Assembly: GCA_000708835.1 (NCBI GenBank)
Contig: DF237120.1
Location: 62,001-126,000, forward strand
DNA from: Klebsormidium nitens
Lineage: Eukaryota; Streptophyta; Klebsormidiophyceae; Klebsormidiales; Klebsormidiaceae
Reading direction: 5' to 3'
DNA: 64,000 bases
Shown here: in pieces, positions 32,640 to 46,000 of the stretch
Layout: each line of letters starts with the position of its first letter
Position numbering within the stretch: the first letter of the stretch is position 1
Notes under the pieces: generated by a model
The model's input: only the letters and a program-made list of their open reading frames with translations
Database searches by the model: none
What the model was told of the DNA's origin: nothing
Translations under genes and position numbers: made by a program

Positions 32640-34086
32640 TTGACCATGTCTCTGTTTGCATGCTTTATTTCTCTGAAGTATGAAGTCAACTAGATCTTAT
32701 GATGGGGCAAGGGCCAGCGCTGCTTTGACCAGTGCGCGGAGTCGTAGGCTGCAACAATCAGACTGAAATTCTACACCAAATTCTCTTAAGGTGACCAGTA
32801 GTAGGTCCTTGGCAGCTTTGGGTTCTCGTGCATGCCCAAGACCAGGTATCACAGAAGTATGTTTCAGAGCCACTTGCTAAGTGGACAGGTCCTGTAGGCG
32901 CCTTCCAGAAAGAGTCAATTGGGGATGAGACGCAGGTCATGACGCGTCAGAAAAAGATACAGCGGCTCTGGCCACTGATTTGTGCGTCGTGGTTCCGAAT
33001 TATGTATGTTCAGGAACCTTTCCTGAAGGGGCTAGTCTTCACAACTGCACATACTTGTTCTTGAGGTCCCCTCCTGAAGTCTACCTAATATTGAGTCCTG
33101 TTGATTATGTGTTAAAATCGCGGATATATTCTGATTTCAGAATGAAGGATTATCGCTCGCTCAGACTTGCTGATTGACACTCGCCGCCCCTTCAAATGCA
33201 TACTAAATCGCATGTGCCCTGCAGCGCGCACCTGATTGAGAGAGCGGGCTTCAAGCTGGCCTTCATGAGTGGGTTTAGCGTCTCCGCAACGCGGCTGGCA
33301 GCGCCTGACGCTGGGCTCATCTCCTATGGGGAGATGGTAGATCAGGTAATCTGCTATCATCAGTGCTCAAAGGGCTGGGTGCTCCGATGCCGTTTGCGTT
33401 TGTCTTTATCTAGTGAAGAGGTGTCCTGGCACAAGCTCCTTCCATGAGGTATATTTGACCAGCGAGGGAAAGATGGAGCAAAGTCAATCAGCTACCAGTC
33501 AGATTGACGAATGAGGGAGCGGCGTCTGCGATAGCGTCTACTGGAATACAATTCAGCTCACATAGTAAGAGACCTTTCAGCGTTAAATGATCTGCTACGT
33601 TTATGCTGCTCGCATCTTCGCTTCAGAATGTCCGCAAGTCGGTTTAACGAGAGATAAGATGCAGGAGGTGGAAGTTACTGTCCTTAAGGTTATTTTTGCG
33701 CCCTGATCAACATGTGTGCAAATTTTTCAAGTCTGCCTTGACGACCTCAGACTCGTGTGGTTCCGAGAAATATATGTGAGAACTCTGCTGTTGCAAGGCC
33801 TGCAGCCTGCTAGCGGTTTCACGATGACTGGAAGCAAAACTCAACCACGCTATGTCCAGCTTGCCTTTCTGTCCTTCCAGGCTGCCATGAGATTGCAAAC
33901 GCCGACTCAGCAGGTCGGATCGAAGACTTTTTTCTGACACTGCTGCAGGCCCGGCTCATTGCGGCGGCAACCAGATTACCGGTGATCGGAGATGGCGACA
34001 CGGGGTATGGGAACGCAATGAACGTGAAGCGGACGGTGGAGGGGTACGCGCGAGTGGGAATGGCGGGGATCCTCATCGAAGATCAG
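31993..34086 (+). CDS. PEP mutase / isocitrate lyase-family protein, 5' part only, 3 exons
   Basis: Exons: open from 31993 to 32444, then 33225-33345 and 33949-34086; all GT-AG and in phase. Conserved parts: LRELLEGPGIVQGPACHDAL, AHLIERAGFKLAFMSGFS, LISYGEMVDQ, then ARLIAAATRLPVIGDGDTGYGN and GMAGILIEDQ. These are the N-terminal half of the (beta/alpha)8 barrel of carboxyvinyl-carboxyphosphonate phosphorylmutase-like enzymes. The DxDTGYGN Asp residues and the IEDQ Glu bind Mg2+. Known: the family forms or breaks P-C or C-C bonds of oxo-acids. The only in-frame ATG is at 31993 and gives a Ser/Arg-rich, acid-poor leader of about 110 residues that looks like a plastid transit peptide. However, it overlaps exon 2 of the minus-strand kinase gene, so the true first exon may be elsewhere. 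I find no downstream exons (the ARTD and later barrel parts) up to 64 kb, so the gene is truncated or has a very long intron. Confidence 0.7.
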
Positions 34087-37000
34087 GTAGAATTTTTGGA
34101 AGACTCAACACCGAAAAAGCTGGTATGGATTGTTCGAACCATTTGTTCTCTCTGCTTGTCAATTGCCAGTGCGTTCCAGTGTGCTCTGCTGTGAACTTTG
34201 TAGGGAAAAACGTTCAAAGCCTCCCCCCAGTCACGTCTCAGTTGAGATGGTTCATGCTGGTCGCTTGCAGTCTGAGTTTCCTTGGTCCATCCAAGACGTG
34301 TTCGTATGATCTGAGCAGTGCGAATTGAGTCAGTACCCCCAACGCTCTTCCATACCGGGATACTATGAGTGCGTAAAACAGTTTCTGTTCGCTCGTGTGA
34401 AGTCGCCTTTCCGTTTGCACTCTCGTTCTGAGTCGGCTGTGATTGTGAACTGGTTGGGCAGGCCCACGACAACTGCCCATGATCTCTTCGATTTCAAGAG
34501 CCAGGATTTTTGATCAGAAGAGTTGAAGAAGGTTTCTGCGCTCTGCAAGACTTCAAGAGGCAGGCGCTGTTTCTTAATGTGGTTCCCCCGGACTTTTTTT
34601 GTATGCTGCGAGGTAATTGGAATCGAAGATCGTTGCTTCCCTGCATTTCGTCCACCTCTTTTTGCAGTGCAGACCTGAGTGTCGCCTGCTGTTTGTTTCG
34701 TAAACGGAGACACCAGCGTCTTTTTGATCATCTTAGATTAGAGTGTGCATGACTGGACAGGTTTGCTGTAATAATTCGAGCTATACCTGGAGCAGTACGA
34801 CGCAGAAACAACACGGCGGGTCATGACGAACGAACGTGGCTGGCACATTAAGACTTGTGTCATTCAAAATTGAGTTCTGATGCCTGCTTTCGTTCTCAAG
34901 AAGCCTCCAAAAGGCTTTCTTGGCAGATTGTGAGTTGATCATTGAGGACCCGAAAACACACTTTATGATGCAAATCGCTTGGAGGATATGCTTGCTTTCT
35001 GTCAAGCTTGACTAGAGCGCCAGCGCCTGTCCCTTCGTTAGCCTTCTTGCCTTCTCACTGGACGTTGTGACCAGCTATACCCTGGCCGATAGCGTGCTTT
35101 TCGGGCGTGCGTCTGTCGTTCTGGAAAGTCCCGGCTTGTTTGGCAGTGAAGAAGACAGGGCAATGAGCAGCTTAGACTGTGCTCAAAGTCAATTGCCTTC
35201 CAGTTTCCAGAGGCCGCAAGTGTCAAAACCAAGGCTTGGAGCAGGTCACTCAATATCTGGTGCTAGCTGGACGTTTCGTCACTACCGATTTGCTACTTAG
35301 CACGTCCATCAAAATCGTCCTCAACTTCACTCGAAGATTGGTCTTGGCTATGGCGAGCATCATACTTTCATACGGCTCGCTCTCCCGGCTGACCTGTCTA
35401 TCTCTATCGTCTTGTCTGCTTGGATGTCCGCATGCGTCAGTTCAACGAGAACGCCCAATCCCCGAGCAGTCTTTGGACGTGCCGAATTTTGTTGCGGCAG
35501 TCGTTTAAATGGCGAAGAATCCAGACGGGGGTTTGTCTTGCTCGTATTGACGGTAAATATTTCTGATAAGGGTAAGATTTCCTCTCGACCGAAACCATTC
35601 CATTCATTCGCATCCTGAAAACCTCTTTAGTGTTTCTTGTTTTCAGAAGGCGACAGTTGCTTGTCGAGGGAGACTCCTTTGCTGAGTCAGCTTGAAATCC
35701 TTAAGACCCCCTGTGCTGAGTGGGTTGCCGAGTTGGCAAGCTCTGGGTTACGTTAGACTTTTCGAGGCTTAGCCCCAGCAAAAGCAGTAGCTAAGAGACC
35801 GGCCGGTTGTCCTTTTTGATATTGGGAACATCGGCTGATATTACCCGCTGAGAAGACAGGGCTCACACTCTCTCTTGAAAGAGTGTACCCGATACCACAC
35901 TTGTCGGGTGGATTGCGTGTATCTTCCTCGAAAGAGTGACCAGAAGAACGAAGCTCTGCTTCTTGACTAAGTATGGTCAATCAAGACCCAGATTTCTATC
36001 CACGCCTAGGCAGAAAACAACGTGGACATGGTTACAAATAAGCACTAGGTGCTGTCAAGATTTGTAGCGTCAGGTTGAAGAAGTAGTACCCTTCCGGGAC
36101 CATCTTTGCCGACCCAGGCTATGAAAGAACAAACGTGGCTGGCACCTGTACACGGTGTCATGTATTCTTGAATTGGATGCTTTCTGATCAGCTTCCTATA
36201 TGGGTTTATCCGCAAGCTTGTGATTGGTTATTTGAGAACACGAAACGTTCCTCATGAAGCAGAGCGGATGCCTTTTGAAAAGATTGATCCTGCCAAGCTA
36301 ACCGGCTTTAGCGCCGGGCATGTATCGCTAGCGCCTTATTGCTCTCCATCTGCCGTGTTTTGGGATGAGCAATTAACCGCAGGCAATGTTAAGACCCGTG
36401 ATAGTCGGCTTCAGGTTGCTTTGAAGCGAACGGATCGAAAATATCTATGTAGACTTCACTTCGTATTGCTCGGCCGTGAAGGAGACCAGATTGGGCACGC
36501 AACAGGCTGCTCAAACTCACTCCCAAACTATGATTACCAGAGGCCACCGATCTCGATTTCTGACTCTCCAGCGCGTTTTCATTGCATGGATTGGCTGGCG
36601 GTTGCCGCTTCTCACATGCAGCTGCCATTCCGGACCTCCATTTGGAGTCGTTCGCATCTTCGCGAGGTCTTGTTTATCCTCGCTTTGTCAAGCAATAGAT
36701 CCGCACTCTGCCTGGCACTTCGGCGATCCTGACACTCCTAGCTGACAGGATTGTCCTGGTCTAGCATTCGTCGTCCTGTCGAGTTCGAGTCAAATGTCCC
36801 GCATCACACTTTCCTAGCCGGAAAGGAATCAAGCAGCCTTCGGAACTGCTGAAGACTCTGGCAACCGTCAAAGTTGTAAAGGTCCCCGCCCCTGCTGGTG
36901 TTGCTCATATGTTAAAGTTTGACGCGAATGACAAAAGTGAAGGCGCAGGGCGACCGAAATCTGCCACAAATCTGTCAGTAATGCATAGTCTTCAATCTTT

Positions 37001-39900
37001 CGCGTCTGGAAATGTGAAGGTCACTGGTAGGGAGTGACCGTTTTTGGGATCTGCTCTTCTCCATATTCCACGGCACCCATTTTGTCGTCGAGCAGGCAAG
37101 CGGTGGTGACCCACGCTCTTCTCAGACTTTCGTCCCAAAGTAAGCACCGGTAAAGAGAGCAAGCTAGCTGGGGGGCTCCGGTTACGAACAGGAAAATGTC
37201 AGTTTGGGCTTTGAAGCAGGGGAGATTTGAGCAAGCGCTTGCTGCTACTCAGGCGTATTCCGAACAAACTAACTGAAGCCGCAGTGGCATAGGAAGCTTA
37301 GTACTGCCTGTGTGTCCCAACAGGAAAATGCAATATTCACCGGAGGGTTTTGACTCTGTACGTTCGGACGCTTTTTGATATTTTATATGGTTGATTTTAG
37401 TGGCCTGCCTTCAAAGCGAACGTTCAATCAATGCCCGAAGCCGCTTCATATACGAAACGAGTCGCTAATGCTGTGCTCTTTGGCCTCGTTCATGTCCTGC
37501 TTAGAGAGAAGTCGAGAAGCTTGGTGCGTCATCCTAGCCCTACCTTTTCATACGTCCTTCTGCGTCGTGTCGTGCGGGTAGCCGTACTTTGGTTTCCATA
37601 TGGGGCTACGAAGCAACGAGGTTGCTGACTCAACCAAGGGGCCAAGCATGTTTTTTCCGCAGAACTACTGAAGCCCGCTGTGGGACTCATTCAAGTGGCA
37701 CTAGTCGTTCCTGGGCCTTAGTTGCTCAGAGGTCTTCTGATATTGCGTGAGCCTGACAAGACTGAGTCAAGCCACATGCGTGTGAGTTTGGAATACCGGC
37801 AGGTGGAATAGGCGGCAACGATTTACCCTCGGACGCTACGGGTATTGCAAGCGGGAGGCAAATCGACCAAAACCACCGTCTTTTGTACTTCCTCTCCCAT
37901 TTGTATCTGCCCTTTCTCAAGCCGCGAGCTTTTTGCCATCTTAGCTGCTATTAAAGAGCCGGAGTTGATTGCCCGTCATTTGTTTCTGCCTTTCGGCGTC
38001 TACATCTGGACGACTGGCGGGACTGTGAAGACGAGAAGCTCCTGACCTCCTCGTGCTCATTCTTGAGCATCGTCATAGCATTGGTCAACGTCTAGAGCCC
38101 GTTTAATCGTGCAGCACTCGGCGGTGAGGCTGCTTTACACAGACTTTGCTTCAGATCCTCGTTAGGGTAGATGTGGCATGTCGCCGGAAGTAGCACGCGT
38201 CCGGATTGGAGTGTCAAGTGTGGGAGTCGGCTCTGGGCACGCGGTGTCGCCTGAGGTTTTGCCGTCCACAAACACGACTGTAAAAATATATGACTGTTCG
38301 CATTTTTACGGAATGAATCGTTTGACAAGGTCAGCGTGAGCCTGTACATCTTCTATCGAGGTCAGGAAGGTAGTCTTGGTCGTTAGGCATTCGGCTTTTC
38401 AAACTGCCAGCTTGGTGCATGTGCCACCAATCGTCAGAATAGCGGCCCAGAAAAGCTGAGCGGGAGAGTCAAAAGTTCTTGATTGTTCTGCCGCATTAAG
38501 CATCATATCGTCCGATGAACGGCCTCAATGTCTTCCACTGGGCGACACACCCCTGTACATACCATTGTTGTCTTTTGATTGCATCCAGGCCAAGTTGGAA
38601 CAGACCAGATCTTGGTAGGTACCTCTTGGAAAGCTGTTTCGATGCCTCTTTGTCCAGTTCCTGTCGCTTGCGTCGACCTCAATTGACTGCCCAGGTCACC
38701 CTATGATCAAACGACGATTTGAGCAGTCGACATCGCCGTTAGCAAGAGCAGGATTGGGTTTGCTCCCTTGATCGAGTAGTGGATTACAACGCAATTGGGC
38801 TTGAGTCTCTGGTGCCCTCAACTATTAAGTACCTCGATGCTGGTCCGTCAAGGACTTGCCGTGTCATGCTCTTAGCGATTGGCGTAGGCTTTAGCTTGAC
38901 GTCCACAATAGGTCGTCTGGGGTGAACATTGTCAGCCCATGTTAGAAGGATCCCCCCTAATTTAATCATTGCGACTCTCCTGATGATGTTTACGCCGTCT
39001 CGTTTGAAATAGTGGCGAGCTTGTTTTTCCGGCGTGTGTCCAACGTGCGACGGTTCGCCCAGGCTGAAATTTCTTCATGCAAATGTCGGTAATGAGATTC
39101 CCGTCATGATCGACCATGGCTCGCTCAAGCATTGGCTGGTTTGCGACCCTTGACGCCGACTCAAGCGGTTGATGGAAAAGGGTATCGACGGATTGGCGCT
39201 CCTTGTTTGCATCCTCCTTACGCTGTTTCGACTCTGTAAACCTGGAGTCAGGCTTGGCGGTTTAATTTACCATGAAGTTTTCGTTACCATCCCCCGGATA
39301 GATTTCTCGATTGGATCGAGAGATGTTGATTCGGAAGATGCGAAAGTAGCCGAGCTTGCCCTTATTGGTGCACACATACGTAATACGGAACTGTAATTAC
39401 AGCTAGTGAATTTGCTTGTATACGTCAGGCGCTGTCACTTCCGCTCGGTCTGATTGTGGGTCATGAAGTTAAAAGAGGCTGGCAGTGTGGGCGACGCCAT
39501 CTACGCTTTTGAAGTCTGACGCCCTTTGTTTATTCTCAGCCCAAGCTCAAGTCGCCCTTGACATTTGGTCGTCAAAGTCTGCTCGAGCTCTGCAGCTGTC
39601 AAATGAAACATAGATTTTCTAGCTCAAGATCAAGAAATGCCTTTTAAGGATGAGTGGGTGCGCAATGTTGGATCGGATGTGTACCGTTTCCTACGAAACC
39701 GCATGCATGCCTCGGCACTTCTTACCAGAAACTCTTACTCTCGGTCTGCAAAACTGCTTTTGTGATCAGGCGAGTGTGCACTGGTCTACAACCGGCTTCA
39801 GTAGATTGACCCACGGCGGCGGAATCCAACTGCAACGAAGACGCTCGATTGGGCCGCCGTGTGCACAAGCAGTTCCGTCAACGCTGCCTTTTGCTTTCCC
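34087..39900. other. Gene-poor region of decayed repeats
   Basis: No exon of the PEP mutase-like gene or of any other family can be recognised. Open frames such as 36220-36732 (+, 170 codons) have no family resemblance. One clear internal duplication joins 34828-34960 to 36126-36240: both contain GAAC-AACGTGGCTGGCAC, then a TTGAGTTCTGATGC-like word and GACC/GAACACGAAA. The material is consistent with old, diverged tandem duplications. Confidence 0.45.
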
Positions 39901-42044
39901 TGGGCTTCAACTCACGAACCCCGTTTTGCAAGCGGTAACTTCTCTTGTTCGCTCCGTGCAGGTGAGTAAAGGCTTGTACGTCTGTCCTGCGTTTGAAAGC
40001 GAGAACAATCATTGGATGTTAGAGGGCTGCTTGGACAACATGCCCGTCAGGTAGGTGCTGTATTTTGCTTGGTGATTGAGGCGTTCTGCATAAGCTACAT
40101 AAGTACAACCAAGAGGGACATGGAACGTGATCTCGTCGTTATCAACTCCTTTCCTTCGGTCTGACTAGTTCTTGATTGAAACTGTTGTGTCGTTCTGAGA
40201 GCATCTATCTTAACGTGGTTATCAAACGTGTTGATGTGTCTGCTTGGTTGCCCGCTTCTAGGTTGGCGCTTCGATCACTTGGGAAAGTCTTGCTATGGAT
40301 CAATTAACTGAGGGCGACGGATATATGTTCTTGGTCTGCTCGTGAATTGAAATTACACTGTCCTTTCGCCGTCCGTTCTGGCTCTGAAAACGTGCGTGGG
40401 CGCACCTTTATTGCTCGCTCAATGTAGCGATGCTCTGTGCCTTTTGATGCCACGTATACGGAGCTACCCTCCGAATGGAAATTCTGGCTTTCTAACTTCT
40501 GCCACCACTCCTTCTCCTCAAGCTTGTTAGGAGGATCAGTTTTTCCGGTCCTTCGTGCAGCCAGAATTCATCAGAGTTGTCAATCTTGTGAGCATCTTGA
40601 AACAGGCCTCGAGCCATGCCGCGTCTTTACCTCAGCCCATTGGAAATGATACCTCTGGTTGCGATGTTTGGCCCCTCTTGCAGGCTTCTCGCACACTTTC
40701 TATTTCGTGAATTACATAAGAAACCTGGCTATGACTGACCTGGCTGTGAAGGTCAGTCAGTGTCAGCGGCAAGTCGTTGCGCACAGGAAACATCCGTTGT
40801 ACGTCGCCTGAGGCCAAGCACTATCGTATATGGCCCCTTGATGTATTCGTATGGAAAAGTCTTCAGACCGCAGCTCAACTGTCAAGAGCTGCGGTTTGCA
40901 TCTCGATAGCGTACACCCAACATCTTTCGCGTACTTTGTGTGGTCGGACCTTGGCGGATCCCCTCCCGACAAAACGTCGACAAGTCGACAACAGCGTTTG
41001 GTACAGTTGCACGGTCCTAATGCTTCGAGTCCCGCTTGGTACCGTGCTTGCATCCTTACCAGAACTTATACTCGTCTGGGAACTGGCTCTGATGGTCAAT
41101 TTGAATCAGTGTGGGCAGCCCCTCGTTGCGCTCACCTAGCACTGCGGTGTAAACTGAGGCCAAAGATTTGTATCGACATAGCTGTCATTCCTTTCTGCGA
41201 AAGGAGAGGTACAAGAGCTGCCAGTTTTCGCTGTCAACAGCCCATGTCCAGAATTGTACGGGGCCTTAGCGTGTGACGCCAGTCGTACAGCAGATTCTGT
41301 CCAAGAACTGTAAGTATTGAAAACGAAAAGCTCGGTAATGGACGCTCGGTTCTAGTGCTCCAGCGCGGCACCTCCTGCTTGTTTCTTGATAGCTTCTCAC
41401 TTTGTTCTTCGAGTCTGGCTCTGATGGTTAGTCAGCGTGGGCCGGACGTGTTGAGCTCATTGTGTGTCAACTGAGGCCAAGCAAGTTCGTCCGTCCATAT
41501 TGGGCTTCTCTTTCCTTTCTTGGAAGCCGAGTGCAAGAGTTGCCAGTTGCGCTCGTCCATCGTCCGAGGCTCAACAAAGCCTTTGGATCTGAAACAGTGT
41601 GTTTCGACTATATGGTAAAAATATTACGTTGGTCGCTCAAAAGTCCCTCTCCGAGTAGGCAAGTCAAAAGAAGCGTCAGGCTTTCATGTCGAGGGGCTGC
41701 GCGCGCTGTTGTCCTGGGAAGAAACTCCTTCGGTGCTGCAAAAACTCCTTCATCCTGAAAATTTGCACCTTGGTCGGCGAGTACCGTCACCTTTCTGTTG
41801 TCAATGTTTTGGGCTGTGAAGACAAGAAGGTTCTGGCGCTGGAGGCCAGTTACCATCCCATCCATCGGCGATCACGGAGCCCCGTCTGGCTTCAAAGAGG
41901 TCTCGCTGGATCCCTGAACTTCAGCGCTGTTTAAGTAGGTAACCAGATGCTTCCTGGTTGTGGAACGGCTCGTCTGGCTGCAGCACTCCCTTTGCGGTAC
42001 ACCTGTAGCCAGAGCCCTGCAAACGCTGAGGCTGCCCGCATCGG

Positions 42045-42365
42045 AAGCTTGAACTCCGGTTGCCGCAGCGCCCCGGCAGCACTGCCGCATAATCAAGCGG
42101 CGCCGCAGCGTCGCACTTCTTAACGAGCGCGGGCTTTTGGATACTTTGTGTTGCCGGCAACCCTGGAACTAGCTATTAATCGACGGCCACTCCGATAAGT
42201 TCTTCCGAACGGCATTTCAGATTGCTCCCAGCAAGTGGTGAGCGCTGTCGCGGTGCTGCGGCAGATTTACACTGCCGCAAAACTGCTGCATCGCTTCCGG
42301 AGATGCTGGAAGTGGCCAATCTGTCGCGCCGCTTCCGCGGCACTGGGGAGGCTTAGGCTCACCTT
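42045..42365. repeat. GC-rich foldback block, copy 1
   Basis: The left part has CCCCGGCAGCACTGCCGC then AAGCGGCGCC. The right part has GCGCCGCTTCCGCGGCACTG, partly the reverse complement of the left, plus CACTGCCGCAAAACTGCTGC in between. The block could fold on itself. It recurs near 47.87-48.15 and 50.04-50.37 kb with the same order. Confidence 0.6.
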
Positions 42366-44379
42366 CCCTTTTGACGACTGGGCGTAGATTTGGATTGTGG
42401 AAACGGTTTTCAGGATCGAAGAAGTCAACGGACCGCAAGGATATGAAGTGCAAGGGCTCCGTTGAACTTTATTTGGTCCTGCGGCATTTTTTTGTGGGGC
42501 TTTCGTGCCGGGCAGACGACATTCTCGCGGCATGAATCGGCTTCCAGAAGTAGATGGGATGCATGGAGGAGGACTGCATGCGGTGCGCGAGTGGCTTTGA
42601 TCCCTAATCATTGAGTTCGTTCTGGTTGCTCATGTGCCTTTTGAAGTTTGAAGCCTCGCAGTCACATCTGGTCACTGATATGCCACTCGTTTGCTGCTCC
42701 GGCTTGGATGAACGGCGAACACTTGGGCGTGCCTCGCATGCTCAATCGTACAATTCCCAACGGTTCACTTTAAAATAACCTGACGCCGAGCGCGCTCAAG
42801 ATTTTGGGTTCCCTGTCTCTGCTTCGTTGTGCACCCGTCTTTTGCTCGGGTTGTTTCGTATAAAGTTATCTGGCGGTCATTTGCCCGGGGGTATCGGGCG
42901 CCCCACATTCAGTGCTTGCGGACGACGTTTGTGCATAAAGGGTTTGGGTCCTGTTGCCGTATTGTTCTTAACCGCTGGTTATTCCTTTAACCAACGTGGT
43001 CGAACATTCGAAGCAAGTGTTCTCGTAGCTTTTAATGTTTATCACCGTGATAAGGGAAGCGGATGTAACCGTAACACACCTGTAGGCATGACTCCGATCA
43101 CTTGGCGTGAGTACGCTCAGCGATGTCAGCTTGACCAAGCAGCTGACGTCGGGACAACATCGTTTTCTTTTCCTCACTTTGGCGGCTTCGGTATTCCTAT
43201 ACTTAGGCACACAGCCTGTTATGAATCGCGGTCAGTGTTAGATTCTACAAGATGTCGTCCTTCTGGCTCGTTGTTTGGCTCTGATGGTCAGCCAGGGTGG
43301 GCCACACCTTGCTGCGCTCAAATGTCGTGCGTAGGATCTGAGGCCAAGCACAATCGTGTATTGCTTTCTTGTTTTCCTTGTTCGGGCAGGAAAGCAAACA
43401 GCCGCCAGTTGCGCATGTCGATAGGGGGTGTTTGACCTGTCAGTGGCGTCCTGGTCGATTGTCTGGTGAATCGTTCCGCGTCAAACTTGAAAGTCAGAAG
43501 AATGCATGACCTGACACTGTGCGCCTTTGTCGGCGACTGCTGCCAAGTTCCTATAACCTGCCTTTTCGGGCTGTGAAGATCTGAAGGTCCTGGCGCCCCT
43601 GGCCAGAGCACCCTCTTTTCCACAGATTGCCCCATCTATCGGAAAGTGCTTATGGTAGCCTCGTTTCCTTTTGGACGCTATTGGGGTAGATGACCACTTA
43701 ATGTCTAGCAGTGGACGTTTAGCTGTCCTGGAAGCAATCCTCCATGGTAAGAGTGTTGCACGAACCCTGCAAAGTCTGAGGCTGCCTGACGGCCAATAAG
43801 CGTGACGATCTCTTGATTGATGTTGTGTTGCATGACGGTTGTTGTAAATGAACGTTGATGACGACCGCAAGAATCGAGTGCACGGCTCCTTTTTGCCTTT
43901 GATCTAGTCCTGCGCTTGATCATGTGTCGGGGCTAACGTGCTTCATGTTGGCAATCGACTTCTGGTGGCGCAAGCCGCTTCCAGGTCTGGATGAGATGCG
44001 CAAATAAGGTGTTCATAAGCTTGCGCACGGTGGCCGTGATCCTGAGTTTTGAGCTCGTTTCTCAATCATTGTTTCTAGGGTTTGAAGCCACAAGGTCAAG
44101 CCAGGTCAATGCCGCCTCTGACTGAATACATCTGACTGCTAAACCGAGAGCTATATTCAGATTTGTCCGGTTTGGTCGATTGAGTCGACAAACGAGAAGC
44201 TGTCACGTCAGCAACTGAAGATTGCACACATTGAGTCACTGCCTTTTTGCATGTCAACGAGCGGCTTCGTCTATGCACAAGAAGATGGTTTTGGAGCGTC
44301 CACCGAGGCGTCACAGTATTCCGGAACGGGGACCAGGGCCTATTTTTGTCTTTGTTTGGAGGTCAAGTCGCACCCTACT

Positions 44380-46000
44380 TTTGATCGTTCATGGCAAAGG
44401 TCGGCTTCGAGTTTCCTGGACGGAAGATGGTCTTCGAGCTGGAGGAAGCTTTGTTTCACGAGTACGTTTAATTACATTTCAGATCGCCGACCTTCTATGA
44501 ACCAGCATAATGCTTTGGATCTCTTTTGAAAGAGTCGCCAGTCCTGGCGACGTACAAATGGCGGTTATAGTCTTGTGTTCCTGTGCGCTTCTGCACCATT
44601 TTAGTAAGAGATTTGCGACGAAAGAGTTTTGAGGGGAGCGCACTCGCCAGTTGCTCTTTCTTCGGGGCGTTGGGAGCATAGTTGGACCCAGTTGCTTTCT
44701 TACCATTTTTCGTGATCTTTCCTCATGATGTGATAGCCGGGTTGCAGGCGCTAATGTTCATTGTTTGCCTCGTGCAGGTGAGTGTTGCCCACATGTCCTG
44801 CCCTTCAGACTCTCATTGAGTGAGTGTGAGTGTTGGTTTTCTTTCCCCAACGCCAACGCCGAGGTGTCTGAAGCTTGTACGATCAGGAACAAAGAGAAGT
44901 GCGCTTTGTACCTTGCTTTCGACTCCTCCAAAGTCATGATTCCTTTGTCGGCATGCTGTGCACCAATGGTCTTACGATCTGTTTGATCCGTTCTGGTCAG
45001 AAGTCCTTGAAAGTATTCTGGACCCTCCGGTGAGGATCCTTTTCCGGCGTGATTGTGAACAATTTATCGCTGTGACTTGAAGTCGGTGGCTCGGTTTCAA
45101 CTGCTTATCGGATACAATTCGTGATTGGAGTCAAGCTGTGGGTTGGTATGCCGGTGACTCGGCCGACGAAAGTTTTGAATCTGCTGGGTTACTCTGCCCC
45201 TTTGCCGTCCATCCTGGCTTTGAAAAAGTGGACTTGCCTCGCTCGTTCAGAGGAGTGAATTCCTCTGCTTCCTCTCCCACTTCTATGGAGGTACATCACA
45301 GTTAAGTTTCTAACTTTCTAAGCTTTGCCACGATGCCTTTATTGGAAGTTTGCCACGAGGGATGGTTGTTTCGGCCTTTCGTGTAGCCAGAAGCAATGGA
45401 TTAGTAAATCAGTGGCTACAAATACTACTCAAGCAATCATGAAGTGTCTTTACCTCTGCTTTTTGGGAATGATGCAACCCCGTGCATTGCCCGCTTGGCA
45501 CCTCTTTCGGGCTTCTCGGATAGTATGTCTGCATAACTCACCAAGAACACGCCTGGCTATGAAGGTCAGATACTGTGGGCGGCACGTCGCTCCGTTCAAA
45601 AGGTCTTCTCTGTCACTGATGCCAATCACTGTCGTCCAGGGCCTTTCAGTGTCCTTGTATATGAGATATGTTTCACGAGCTGCCGGCTGTGCCTGTCGAT
45701 AGCGGATAGGGTCGACAATTTCCTCGTGACACAGCGTGTGACGTCAGACCCACAGTAGGTTCCCTCCCGACAATGTCCCGACAAGTCGACAGGAGAATTG
45801 GATGATGGCGCATGCCCCTCATGCTTCAAGTCCGGCTTTGCACCCCGTGCTTGAATGTTACCAAAAGTTATACAAGTCTGGGAACTGGCTTTGATGGTCA
45901 ATCAGCGTGGGCAGCACCTTGTTGCGCTCATCTACTTCTCCGTTTAGAACTGAGGCCAAATAATCTCGTCGAAAGAGCCGTCATTCCCCTCTGCGGAGGG
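44380..46000 (+). repeat. Segment duplicated at 52450-54100, offset about 8.1 kb
   Basis: Landmarks in the same order in both segments: a GGACGGAAGAT/GAACGGAAGAT word (44421/52494); GCGCTAA followed by TTGCCTCGTGCAGGTGAG or TTGCCTCGTACAGGTGAG (about 44751/52840); GCTTTCGACTCCTCC or GGCTTCGACTCCTCC (about 44920/53050); TTTACCTCTGC (about 45451/53590); CCCGCTTGGCACCT (about 45488/53630); and the snoRNA-like core (45886/53998). A shorter related segment is at 39.95-41.2 kb. Identity is partial, so the duplication is old. Confidence 0.7.

Noticed and set aside
36220-36732. 170-codon open frame as a missing part of the PEP mutase-like gene
   Set aside because: None of the later barrel motifs of the family appear in it, and it has no acceptor in phase with the exon ending at 34086.
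42827-43435. 202-codon open frame inside the repeat domain
   Set aside because: The frame is not kept in the other copies of the same block (48.6 and 50.8 kb), and the product resembles no family.
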